Program-made: the position numbers and the translations under genes | Shown here: positions 33,613 through 44,636 of the stretch, in pieces | How the letters are laid out: every line of letters begins with the position of its first letter | How positions within the stretch are numbered: position 1 is the stretch's first letter | Notes under the pieces: model-generated | Databases searched by the model: none | What the model was told of the DNA's origin: nothing | The model's input: only the letters and a program-made list of their open reading frames with translations | Origin: Pseudovirgaria hyperparasitica | Lineage: Eukaryota; Ascomycota; Dothideomycetes; Acrospermales; Acrospermaceae | Length of the DNA stretch: 64,000 bases | Direction: 5' to 3' | Assembly (NCBI RefSeq): GCF_010093815.1 | Contig: NW_022985556.1 | Location: forward strand, 1,296,805-1,360,804

Positions 33613-36561
33613 ATACTTAAGGGTACTACCGAGCTAGGATAACATATCCTTCTAGGAGACTTTAACCTCTATTATAGCTAGTAGGGTAGACTAACCATTA
33701 CCCGCGAAGAGCTTCGAGCTAGAGAACTACGTACCTAATGCCACGGCTTTCTATACCTTCTTATACTAGTAGAATAGATTACCTAGCGAAAATATAAATA
33801 AGATAAGGGCGGATCCACACTCGACCTTACCCTAGCTACTAGATATATTTATAATAGGACTCGATACTACCGCCTAAGCCTTATATAGATAGACTCCAAC
33901 TATGAATGCATGGAGACTATAATAGATATATCCACCCCTTAAGACTAACGAGGGCGATAGCTATAGAAGAATACTAACTAGGAAAAGTATCTAAAGGACC
34001 TAGAATCGACGATCCTAGACCCGTCTATAGTCGACGTATCTAATAGCCCGGCTATTAACCAGGCCGTGAATATACTCCTATAGGCGTACTAGGGAGTAAG
34101 AGATAAACACGTGCCGTACCGAATATATAGACCCCTAGACCCGAAAAGTATACCTTAAGTGCGAGAGCATAGGCGAGAAGTCCGGAGATTATATATACGC
34201 GTATACTATAACTATACACCTAAAGCGTAGAATAAATAGAGAGAGGCGAGAAGATAATAAGATAAGGTCCTCCGTAATAAGCGACGTAAATAGTAGTATA
34301 TAGTTACGGATAGATACACACGTAATACTACTAGACTATAGTATATAGTAAAATAGGCTAAAAGCACCGCCTCCCCAACACCTATACTACTTATACCCCC
34401 TCTTATATATTAAGAAAAGATATACTCTATAAGCCTCGAGAAAATAGAGATCCTATAAGAGGTTATATTCCCTCTTCTAGAACCCGTAGACCTATTAGAT
34501 ATTAACGGCACGGAATACCCGGAAGCCGTAAGTATCCCTAGGGAAATCACGGATAACGATATACTCGGCGCTATTAAGATACTCCCGAACGATAAAGCGT
34601 CTAGGCTAGACGGAATTCCGAATTAATGTCTTAAGAGGACTATATAGGCGACCTTACTAATTATAGGCCATATATTCCGAGCGTACGCCCGTATAGGATA
34701 CCACCTATAGAGCTTCTAAACTATATACACGGTTATACTCCTAAAACTAGGGAAGAGCCTAAACACGCCGAAGGGATGGAGGCCGATCGCCCTCCTCTCC
34801 TACCTTAGTAAGGTACTAGAAGCTACGATTACTAAGAAGATAAGTATAGTAGTATAGGTACACGGCCTTCTTCTAGTAAACTAGAAGGCGAAGATAGGAA
34901 GCTCCCTAATTATAGCCATTTAATATATTCTTAAGGTTATCTAGACTATATAGAAACACGGACGAGTCGTCACGCTACTCTCCCTAGATATAGTAGGGGC
35001 GTTTAATAAGGTAAACCATATAAGACTTATCTATAACCTCCGGATAAGGCGAATACCTAAGTAGATTACATGATTTATATAGTCCTTCCTCGCGTAAAGG
35101 ACTACTTAAATATATATCCCCGGATACCGAAGCGAATATAAGGAGATGGTATACGGTATCCCGTAAGGGAGTACCATCTCCCTAATCCTCTTCCTCTTCT
35201 TTATAGTAGACCTCCTTTAGGGAATAGAATATATAGAGGTAGTCGGATACGCGGACGATATATATCTCCTCGCGGTCGATAGTAGTACTAGTAGAATATA
35301 TACACGACTCGAACGAGACTATAAGAAATAGGTCTAGTAGGTAAAGCGCCACGGAGTAAAATTCGCACCTAAAAAATACTAGCTTATATACTTTATTAAC
35401 CGCCGTAGAGAATAGACTACTAGGGAGGGGGTATGTCGCCCCTAAATCGACGCCTTTATAGAACTACTAGTATAGAGTATACGAGTACTCGGCGTTATAA
35501 TCGATAATAAGCTAAAATAGGGACTATAGGTGGTACACGCCGTCTCTAGAGCCCTCTAGGTAGAAACCGCTATACGCCGGATTACGGTATCTACGTAGAG
35601 AATAGCCCGGGATAAGGCGAGATAGCTATACGTCTCCCTAGTACGTCTAGCCTTTATATATAGATACGAGTACTAGTACACGGCCCTTATATAAGCTCGG
35701 CGAGTAAAGCTTAAGTCTATATAAAACCGTATACTCCGCCTTATCTCCGGTATATATAAAGCTACTAATATAACGCTCCTCTAACGCGAGATAAATATAA
35801 TAAGTATATAGAACTTCTACTAGATATAGAGACTTATATACTTTACTAAATAATAAGTATAAGAACGTGGAGGAGATAGGGTATATACCTTCGCTATACT
35901 ACGCACACGTATCCGCGTGTATTACTAGGCCCTCCCTACTATAGAATAAACTCGAGTATAATATAAATACTATATAGAGGCGGACTCGAGCTAGACCGTG
36001 TAGAAGGTTTAAAATAACCCGGATACCGTCCTAAGCTAATAGAGCCCTAAGGAGCTTAGCCGCGTTATACGGTCGTAGATCTAGGATAAATAGAGGGAGG
36101 TACTTAAAGCCTAGTGGGCCTCCTAATAGGATAGGTATCTAGAATAGATCTAAGGGCCTTAGAAGGAACTGAGTAAATAGATATATAAAGGGCTAACGAA
36201 GGCCTAAGTATCTATACTCCTCTAAGCCTAAATAGGCGCTATAGGTCTCCTATATTATCTCTACTAGAGAGGCGTCCTAGATATATCTCCCTAGTACGAG
36301 GACTACGGCCGGAGAGGCATAATACGCCACTATCTCGCGACGTACTCTAGCCTCTATACCCTAAGATAAGCCCTCGTACGTATAACGAGGACCTCTAACA
36401 TTACGCGATAGCTTAATAAGTACCCTAAGGACGTCGCCTAATAGATGCTCGTATACCTTTCTCTCCCCTAGTTCTAGTAGATCCGTGTATATATGCCGGA
36501 AGAAGCCCGATATATACTAGAAGAACCCCGGTATATGTCGGAAGAACCCCGGGAGAACCGC

Positions 36562-36596
36562 GATTATTAGTTAAGGGCAGCCCTTAACTAATAATC
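36562..36596. repeat. 35-bp palindrome, copy 5 (LINE A, 3' region)
   Basis: Perfect 16-base arms with centre CAG, in the 3' untranslated part of LINE A. It occupies the same place as copy 6 in LINE B. Confidence 0.9.
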
Positions 36597-36833
36597 TCCG
36601 CATCTACACGTGCTACCTAAGGGTAAACTATTATAATATAGGCTATAGGCCTATAGGTAGCCCCTAGGGCTATATATATATAAAGAACGAGAGGATAGAC
36701 AGAGCGTAGTTATAGATATAAGGGAGTTTTTCCTATTCATAGGTTTCTTCTTATATAGTAGCTTAGACTAGAGGAGGCATGCGCCTATAGAGTAGTACTC
36801 TACCTAGTTTACTAATATTATTATTATTATTAT

Positions 36834-36843
36834 TATACTATAT
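36834..36843. repeat. Target-site duplication of LINE A, 3' copy
   Basis: TATACTATAT directly follows the (ATT)n tail and matches 20110-20119. Confidence 0.65.
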
Positions 36844-38903
36844 CTTAAGTCTCTTAAAGTACTCTATTAGATAGATAATAATAGAGATAACTTACTAGAT
36901 AGCCCCGAACTTACTATTACCCTTACGACCCTCTAGATAATAAGTAGTAACTTAGAGTAGTAGAAGTAACTTAAGATATTACCCTATAACGTCCTAATTA
37001 TAGTTAGTAAGGCTACTAGTCTAGATAAATAGAGGCTTCTAATTTCGAGTATTAACTCTCTTTATATAAGTCTTAACTTATTAAGTTATAGACTTAATTA
37101 TTATCGCCTTGTCTTTATTAGCCTAAGTCTTAAGCGCGCGTCTTAAATACTTCCTTAAACTACTAGGTTAGTAGCTTAATTAAGTATACTTATTTCTCTT
37201 ACAGGCTATCCTAACGCGCGTAGCTTCTCTACGCTTTATCTCTATCTCTTTTACCCTCTCGCGTTATATAACCTAGGTAATATAGTACTAGAAGAATTAG
37301 TAGAGGGCTTCTCTTAGCTTAATTACCCTTTTAATTACGGAGATATAGCTATTCTATTATATCTTTATAGGTATAATAATATCTAGTAGCTTAAAATTAG
37401 AATCTATAAAGGTAAATATAAGTAATAGAATAGATATAATAGGGTAACGTACCTAGCTTAGGAAGACTATTATTAATATCTCTCTAAATATCGTAGAATC
37501 GCCGTAAGCGTTCTAGAGTATTAATATACTAGATAATTATAAAAAGAGTACTAAGAGACCTAAACTTACGCCACTTATTAATTAATATATTCTTATCTTT
37601 TAAATCTAGTACGTCTTTATAAGTAAGCTTATCCTTCCTAAATAGAATACTCTTTATAATAAGATTAATAATATAGTAAAAGTACCGTATATAAAGATTT
37701 AGACGCTAGTTATCTCTAGAGCTAACTCTAGACTAAATTTCTTTATAAATATACTCTATCGTAGTATTATTATTTAAAGTAGAGTTAAGGATAAAGTAGC
37801 TAAGGTTCTTCGCCATAAGGTTATACTAATTTAGTATAGAGAGGGTAAGTTTAGTATAATTTAGACCTATATAGACTCTAATTATCTTAGGTAAGTTAAG
37901 GAGGAAGTCGTGGAATTCCCCTAGTAGTAATATTTATTAGTATACTTATTCCTTAGTATCTAAACTTTAAACTCTACGTAATTCCTTATCTTCTATATCT
38001 ATAAAATAGATATAATATTCTATAAGTATAAATCTCTACTAACGTATTATCTAGCTATTAAAGGAAACGTATATCCTTAATAAGGCCCTAGCTATAGCCT
38101 CTATAAGTATACTAATATTCGTATTATATATACTAATAATATCACGACGTAGGGTTTTCTATATAATTAGCTAGTCTACTACGTATAGATTTACTACTCG
38201 AATTATCTTAATAAAGAAAGGACTCTCTATCTCCCTTAAGGCGTAGTTACTATATATAATCTACTTTAGTACCTTCTTTATAAACTTATCTATATAGTAA
38301 GCTTTAATAATAGCGTTTACAGTAGCCTAGCTAATACTAGACCTATTAAGGAGTTACTAAAGAATAGAAGAAGTACTATCTATAATACTATCTTAAGTAA
38401 TTCCGTAGATAGCTTCTATATAGCGCCTAGTAGCTAAGGTCTATTAAGTAGCGTGGTATATTTCTATAAGATAAAGCTTTTTAAGATTATAATAATAGTA
38501 ATAAACCTAGTAGATTCGGCCTATTTTCTTCTCCTTAACCCTATATCTATAGCGCTATAGCTAGCTTAGCTCGCTACGAGTTAAGAGACGCTTAATAGAG
38601 ATATAGTATCTATAGAGGCGTATCTAGTTAATTATCTTATAGCCTTTAGAAGACTTAAAGTTAAAGGAAATATTATCTAAGTTATCTCGCTAAGCACGTG
38701 TGATTATTAGAGTATTACTAGAGATAGATACTACTAGTAGTATATTAAGTAACTCGGTTATAGACACGGTAGCTAAGGATAGAATAGATATAATTAAGGT
38801 TCTTTAGAGAGGTAAAAACGCGTATTAATTTATAGATATTAGGAATATTTAACATCCGTAGATATATCTTATATAGTATATCTATCTAATTTATATTACT
38901 AAC

Positions 38904-38914
38904 TAGAATTAATG

Positions 38915-38919
<5 letters not shown>
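38904..38919. repeat. Target-site duplication of LINE B, 3'-side copy
   Basis: TAGAATTAATGTATAA, 16 bp, is identical to 44215-44230. Confidence 0.9.
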
Positions 38920-38945
<26 letters not shown>

Positions 38946-39164
38946 TTATATAACTAGGTAGAGTAGTACTCTATAGGCCTATGCCTCCTCTAGTCTAAGC
39001 TACTATATAAGAAGAAACCCTATAGGGAAAAACTTCCTTATATCTATAACTACATCTCGTTAAACCTCTATTTCGTCTTAAGTATATAGCTATAGGGTAC
39101 GCCTATTAGCCTATAGCCTATATTACCGTTATTTTACCCTTAGGTAGCACGTATAGGTGCGGAG

Positions 39165-39198
39165 GTTATTAGTTAAGGGCTGCCCTCAACTAATAATC
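39165..39198. repeat. 34-bp palindrome, copy 6 (LINE B, 3' region), partly unmutated
   Basis: The left arm reads TTATTAGTTAAGGG, but the right arm keeps CCCTCAACTAATAA. The retained CA suggests that the arms before RIP were TTAGTTGAGGG and CCCTCAACTAA. Confidence 0.85.
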
Positions 39199-42100
39199 AG
39201 GGTTCTCCCAGGGTTCTTCCAGTATATATCGGGTTACTACCAGCATATACCGGGTCTCTTCCAGTATATATTTCCGGGTCTACTAGTACTAGAGGAGTAG
39301 TAAATATATAAGTATCTATTAGGAGACGTCCTTAGGGTACTTATTAAGCTATTATATAATATCTAAAGTCTTCGTAATATAGATAAGCTATTACCGTTAT
39401 ATATAGAGGTTAGGGTATATAGCTAGATAGTGGCGTATTATACCTCTCCGGCTACACGCCTTACACTATAGGGAGGTATTAGGAATGCCTCTCTTATAGA
39501 TATAGTATAGGAGTCCTATAGCGCCCGTTCGGGCTTAGATAAGTATAGATACTTAGGCTTTCGTTAGCCCTTTATATATCTATTTACTCGGTTCCTTCTA
39601 TAGCCCTCGAATCTACTCTAGGTACCTATCCTACTAGAAGGTCTAGTAGATATAGAGTATCTCTTTCTACTTATCTTAAGTCTATAACTATATATTTTTT
39701 ATAAGTTCTTAAAGGCTCTACTAGTCTAGAAGAGCGTCCGGATTATCTTGGACTTCTTATACTACTTAGCTAGAGTCGGCTTCTATTAAGCACCTATACC
39801 GTATTCGATTCTAGCCTATATATAGGAGTGCGCGGTAATATATACTAATTCGTACACGTAGCGCGGCGAAAGTATATTCTACGTTTTCTATACGTTTCTA
39901 TACTTATTATTTAGTAAAGTATACTACCCTCTATATCTAGTAGAAGTTATATATACTTATAACGTCTATCTCGCGTCGTAGTAGTACCGTGTTAGTAGCT
40001 TTATATACGCCTAATATAAGATAGAGTATACGGTTCTATATAGATTCGAGCTTTATTTACCTAGTCTATATAAGGGCCGTGTACTAGTACTCGTGTCCGT
40101 ATATGAAGGCGGGTCGTACTATAGATATATATAGCTAGCGTGCCTTATCCCGGGCGGTTCTCTATATAGAGACTATAATCCGTCGTATAGCGGCTTCTAT
40201 CTAGAGGGCCCTAGAGACGGCGTATACTACTTATAGTCTCTATTTAAGCTTACTATCTAGTATAACTCCGAGCGTGCGTATGCTTTATACTAGTAGTTCG
40301 TTAAATACGTCGATTCGGGGGCGTTATTCGCCTTCCCTAGTTATCTATTTCCCTTAATAATTAATAAAGTATATGAGCTAGTATTTCTCTAGGGCGAACT
40401 TTGCTCTATGGCGTTTTATCTACTAGAGGTACCTCTCGTGGTCCTATTCTAGTCGTCTACACGTTCGGTTAGTATTATTATTAATAGCTAGGAGGTATAT
40501 ATTATCGGCGTATCCGACTACCTCTATATACTTTATTTCTTAAAGAAGGTCTACTATAAAGAAGAGGAATAGGATCGGAGAGATAGTACTCCCTTATAGA
40601 ATGCCGTATACTATCTCTTTATATTCGCTCTAGTACCTAGGGATATATATCTAAGTTATTCTTTCTATAAGGAATAACTATATAAAGCGTGTAATCTATT
40701 CTAGTATTTATCTTATCCGGAGGTTATAAATAAGTCTTATATAGTTTACCTTATTAAACGCTCCGGCTATATTAAGGGAGAGGAGCGATACTACCCGTCC
40801 CTATTTCTATACGGCCTAGACGACTTTAATAATATATTAGATAGCTATTATTAGGGAGCTATCTATCTTTACCTTCTAGTTCGGAGGGAGAAGATTATAT
40901 TCCTATACCGCGGTACTTATCTTCTTCGCTATTATAGCCTCTAGTATCTTACCTAGGTAGAAGAGAAGGGCGATTAGTCTCTATCCCTTTAGGGAGTTAG
41001 GGCTCTTTTCTAGTTTCGGGAGTATAATAGTATAGGCAACTCGGAAGCTCTAGGGGTGGTACCCCTACGTAACGCATGCTTAGAATATATAAGTAATAAG
41101 CGGTAGGGTCGCTTTTATAGTATTTTTTAGGTATTAATTTAGAATTCTATCTAGTCCGGGTGCTTTATCATTTAGGAGTATCTTAATAATATTAAGTATA
41201 TCCTCCTCCGTAACTTCTTCGGGGATGTCTACCGTATATAGATATTTAGCGCCGTGAACGTCTAATAGGTCTACTAGTTCCGGGAGAGGGAACATGGCCT
41301 TCTATAGGGCCTTAGTTTTCTTAAGGCCCGTGGAGTATATTCTCCCCTAATATATTAGGGGAGGCATAAGTAGCGGGGGTGTTAGAGTATCTACGCCCTT
41401 AGCCTATTTCGCCATACGCTATAGCCCTATTATATATTATATCTATTAACTAGTAATTATACGCTACTATTTACGCCTTTTATTATAGAGAACTTTATCG
41501 CGTTATTGTATCGCTTCCTTCTATTCTTCCTATAACTTAGGTATCCTTATATAGTATACGCGTCTATATAGCCTTCGGGCGTCTTATCTACTTTCCCGTA
41601 CTTAAGGAATCTCCTTTACTTCTAGGGGCCGGTATATTTAGTATAGTACGTGTTTATTTCTCGTATTCTAGTATATTTATAGGAGTGTCTATACGGCCTA
41701 GTCTATGGCTAGGTCGTTAGATATATCGACTATAGAGGGATCTAGAATCGCCGATTCTAGGTCCTTTAGGTACTTTTCCTAGTTAGTGTCCTTCTATATC
41801 TATTATCCCCGTTATTTATTCGGGGTATACACGTCTATTATAGTTTCTATATATTCGTGGTCGGAATCCGTCTATATCTAGCCTAGGCGGTAGTATTAGA
41901 TCTGGTAACTAATATACTCCGTGGCGAAGGTAAGGTTAAGCGTAGACCCGTCTTTATCCTATTTATGTTTTTTCTATATAACTTATTCTATAGGTATAAG
42001 TAGGTATAGGAAGTCGTGGTAGTGGGTACGTAGTTCCCTTACTCTAAGTTCTTCCCTAACCACGGCTAGGCCTCTCTACTATTAGTGGTAGAGGTTAAAG

Positions 42101-43943
42101 TCTCCTAGGAGGATATGTTACCCTAGTTCCGTAGTACCCTCGAGTATCTCGTCTAGTATAAGTATACGTTATTAGTTATATATATTATATATATATAGGG
42201 GGCCTATATCTATTTATAGGTGTAGTATTATCCTAAGGTTATCGTACTCGGTATACGACTATAATAAAAGTAGTATTAACCTATAAATGTGGAAGAGGAC
42301 TCATCTTTCTAGTCCTAGAGGGTATATAGTATGGTATCCGGGGTGTGTGGTTAGTTTACTTATCTAGTAGTATTTATAGGGTTCCTAGATAGCGAGTATT
42401 ATAGCCCTAGTCTCTTTAAGGAGCGTCGCCTAGTTCTCTCTTTTATATTATATATTTATCTATATAATTTAGAGTATATTCTAGTCTCTTATTAGATACT
42501 AGAGAGTATATATACCTATATACTTATTCCTCGGAGGCGCGACTATCCTCGCGCGGTAGCGGCTTTAACTATACCTTTTAGTCGTCCTATCGTCTTTAGA
42601 ATAGTCTACTATTCTATCTAACTATCTTCTAGAGGGGAGGTTAGGGGTATTATAAAGGAAGGGCTTATAGTAGGTATTATATTCTATAACTATCTCGCGC
42701 CTCTCGATTTTAATTATATGAATATATTCTATAACCTATTTACGTTTTATATATGTTAATAACCATGATAGGTATTTCCTATTATAGTTTAAACACTATA
42801 CTATATCCCTATTTCTTAGTCTATCTCCTCGTGGTTTATAAGGGCACTCCTAGATAGCGTGGTCCCTACGGTACTATCCGTACTTAGTCTTCTATAAGTA
42901 CCTTTATATAGTATATCTATACCCTTAATAGTTAAAGTACTATATTATTACCTATACTCTATTCTATGGCTCGGCTATAAGGAGCTCTCCTTCTATTAGA
43001 AATCCCTCCTATATAATATATTATACGAGGGCGGGGTCTCGGAGCTCTATAATTATAGTAGAGTGTTTTTTCGCCGTCGTCTTAATCGTCTATAGGTTCT
43101 TCTACTACGCTTTTATAATCTTAATCCCTGGGTATTTTTGCGTATTAGATTATTCTATACGCGTAATATCCTCCGCTCCGATAGCCTATCCCCGTATAGG
43201 TACTACGTGTACTATAATCGGGTATATAGCTACTCTAATAGACGCGCCGGGGAAGATACTATCTATTACGTTTAGATCTCGCGAGATGTTTTACTACGTA
43301 GTATTCATTATAGTAGTAAGTACTACCCTACCTAGCGTAACTTTAGTAGCTATAACACTCGACTATATTCCTTTCTATTCGTTAATCTTATTTATAATTT
43401 CCTTTAGAGATATCTATTAGACCTACGCTAGCGTGTTCTTATTCTAGATTATAACACGTATACTATATACTCTATCTATAGTCCTAGTAGTTCTTAGTAT
43501 AGTGGCTCCGGGTATTACTATAATCTAAGCCTACGTATTAGGGCGCTTACCTTAGGATAGCTCTTTCTAGATTCTCCGTAGGCTAGCTTCTATTTAGTTA
43601 AGCCTACTACTAGGTTCCTCTTATAGTAACTTTCTTTCTTCCTCCGTAATTCCTCTTAGATTCCGGATAAGGTTCCGGAATATATAAAGGAGGGTCTTCT
43701 TTCCCTCCTCGGCGTCCCTCTCTATATATATTATCTAGTATTTAATTTTATCTAGGAGGGTCTCCCCTCTCGGGGTCCCCTTAGTCTAGGTTATCTATAG
43801 TGCTTCGTACCCTTAGTTAGTTCCTATATTTTAGATAGGTGTCTAGCTATCTATATTAATATTACTATATAGCCGTTTCTACTATACTAGTAGGGGTATA
43901 TCCGGCGTATGCTAGGGTATTATAATACCTAAGGCCGCCATGG

Positions 43944-43974
43944 TTATTAGTTAAGGGTAGCCCTTAACTAATAA
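43944..43974. repeat. 31-bp palindrome, copy 7 (LINE B, 5' region)
   Basis: Perfect 14-base arms with centre TAG on the + strand. In the LINE's own orientation the centre is CTA, whereas copy 1 in LINE A reads TAG. Confidence 0.9.
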
Positions 43975-44214
43975 AAGGGGGTCGGCGTATCGGCGTTTAT
44001 TAGATATAGTCTATACTTATATTATTAAAGAGTCTTTAAGTATATATATATAGTATCTCTATACGTTAGTATCGTTATATATTATACACTATACGTATAC
44101 ACGTGTGTCGGAGGTTATTATACTTAGTATACTCTATTATTTAATGTATATAAATCGCTGTTTTACCCCGAGTTGACCAGTTTGGTCCGTTAGGGTATGA
44201 GAAGTTTTTTTTTT

Positions 44215-44230
44215 TAGAATTAATGTATAA
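44215..44230. repeat. Target-site duplication of LINE B, 5'-side copy
   Basis: TAGAATTAATGTATAA, matching 38904-38919, next to a poly-T run. Confidence 0.9.
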
Positions 44231-44603
44231 GCCTAGTAGATTTTAAAGAGTTTTTACATTAGCGAGTAACCTTAACCCTAGAACCTATCTATATTTAATA
44301 AATATAGATATATATAGAGCCTTAAGTTACACGTTACTTAGTAAATAGTCTCCCTTATATTATAGAGTTAGATATATTTAAGAAACTTACTATAAGAACC
44401 TAGCTAAAATTAACTAATTTAGCTATATATAGAGCCTTACGTTATATACTATCGGTAAAGTAATATCCGCCCTATATATTTAATCTAATATAAGTAATCT
44501 AACTAATCGGATTAAGATTATACCGTCTTAGTAATCTTTTATAAGGCGTAGATTAAGCTTATATTCTCTATTAGAATATTCGAGCAGATTGAGCTTGCAT
44601 GGA

Positions 44604-44628
44604 TTCGGATTGTATGTGCCGAAGTCTG
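44604..44628 (-). repeat. hAT terminal inverted repeat, right
   Basis: Read on the minus strand it starts CAGACTTCGGCA and matches the left end. Confidence 0.9.
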
Positions 44629-44636
44629 TCTACCAG
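44629..44636. repeat. Target-site duplication of the hAT element, right copy
   Basis: TCTACCAG, identical to 19071-19078. Confidence 0.9.

Larger units (their letters stand above)
20120..36833 (+). mobile_element. Tad1-like LINE, copy A, split by a Gypsy insertion
   Basis: The LINE itself is 20120-22197 plus 33613-36833; subtracting the 4-bp duplication made by the Gypsy insertion leaves 5,295 bp, the same as copy B. ORF1 remnants include a CCHC zinc knuckle near 21,378-21,430, with some Cys and His codons mutated. ORF2 remnants include the endonuclease segment HILLGDFNL at about 33,640, right after the insertion, and the reverse-transcriptase catalytic motif in VGYADDIYLL at about 35,242-35,272. 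The 3' end is an (ATT)n tail at about 36,815-36,833. A palindrome sits in each end region (20356-20386, 36562-36596). RIP is heavy and there are many stops, so it cannot be active. Confidence 0.85.
38920..44214 (-). mobile_element. Tad1-like LINE, copy B, full length, RIP-inactivated
   Basis: 5,295 bp lie between exact 16-bp duplications. The element is on the minus strand: its 3' tail is the (TAA)n run at about 38,920-38,955 and its 5' end is at 44,214. It is an inverted homologue of LINE A throughout: the 5' parts (about 20,130-20,800 against 43,550-44,210), the endonuclease region (about 42,100) and the reverse-transcriptase region (about 40,500) all match, with differences mainly of C/T and G/A type. 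It carries a palindrome at each end (39165-39198, 43944-43974). RIP is heavy and there are many stops. With LINE A it forms a 5.3 kb inverted repeat about 2.1 kb apart. Confidence 0.87.
19079..44628 (-). mobile_element. hAT DNA transposon, RIP-mutated, carrying three nested insertions
   Basis: The ends are inverted repeats beginning CAGACTTCGGCA, flanked by the 8-bp duplication TCTACCAG. The hAT's own DNA is in three pieces: 19079-20119, 36834-38919 and 44231-44628, together about 3.5 kb after counting each nested duplication once, a normal size for an autonomous hAT. The transposase runs on the minus strand. Near 19,505-19,592 the reverse strand still reads LAIDVLSI and RAFSKARDIITTYR, the C-terminal dimerisation segment, and upstream parts continue through the middle piece. 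CpA and TpG are almost absent and TAG/TAA stops are dense, so the gene is dead. Two LINEs and one Gypsy element inserted into it or into each other. Confidence 0.88.
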
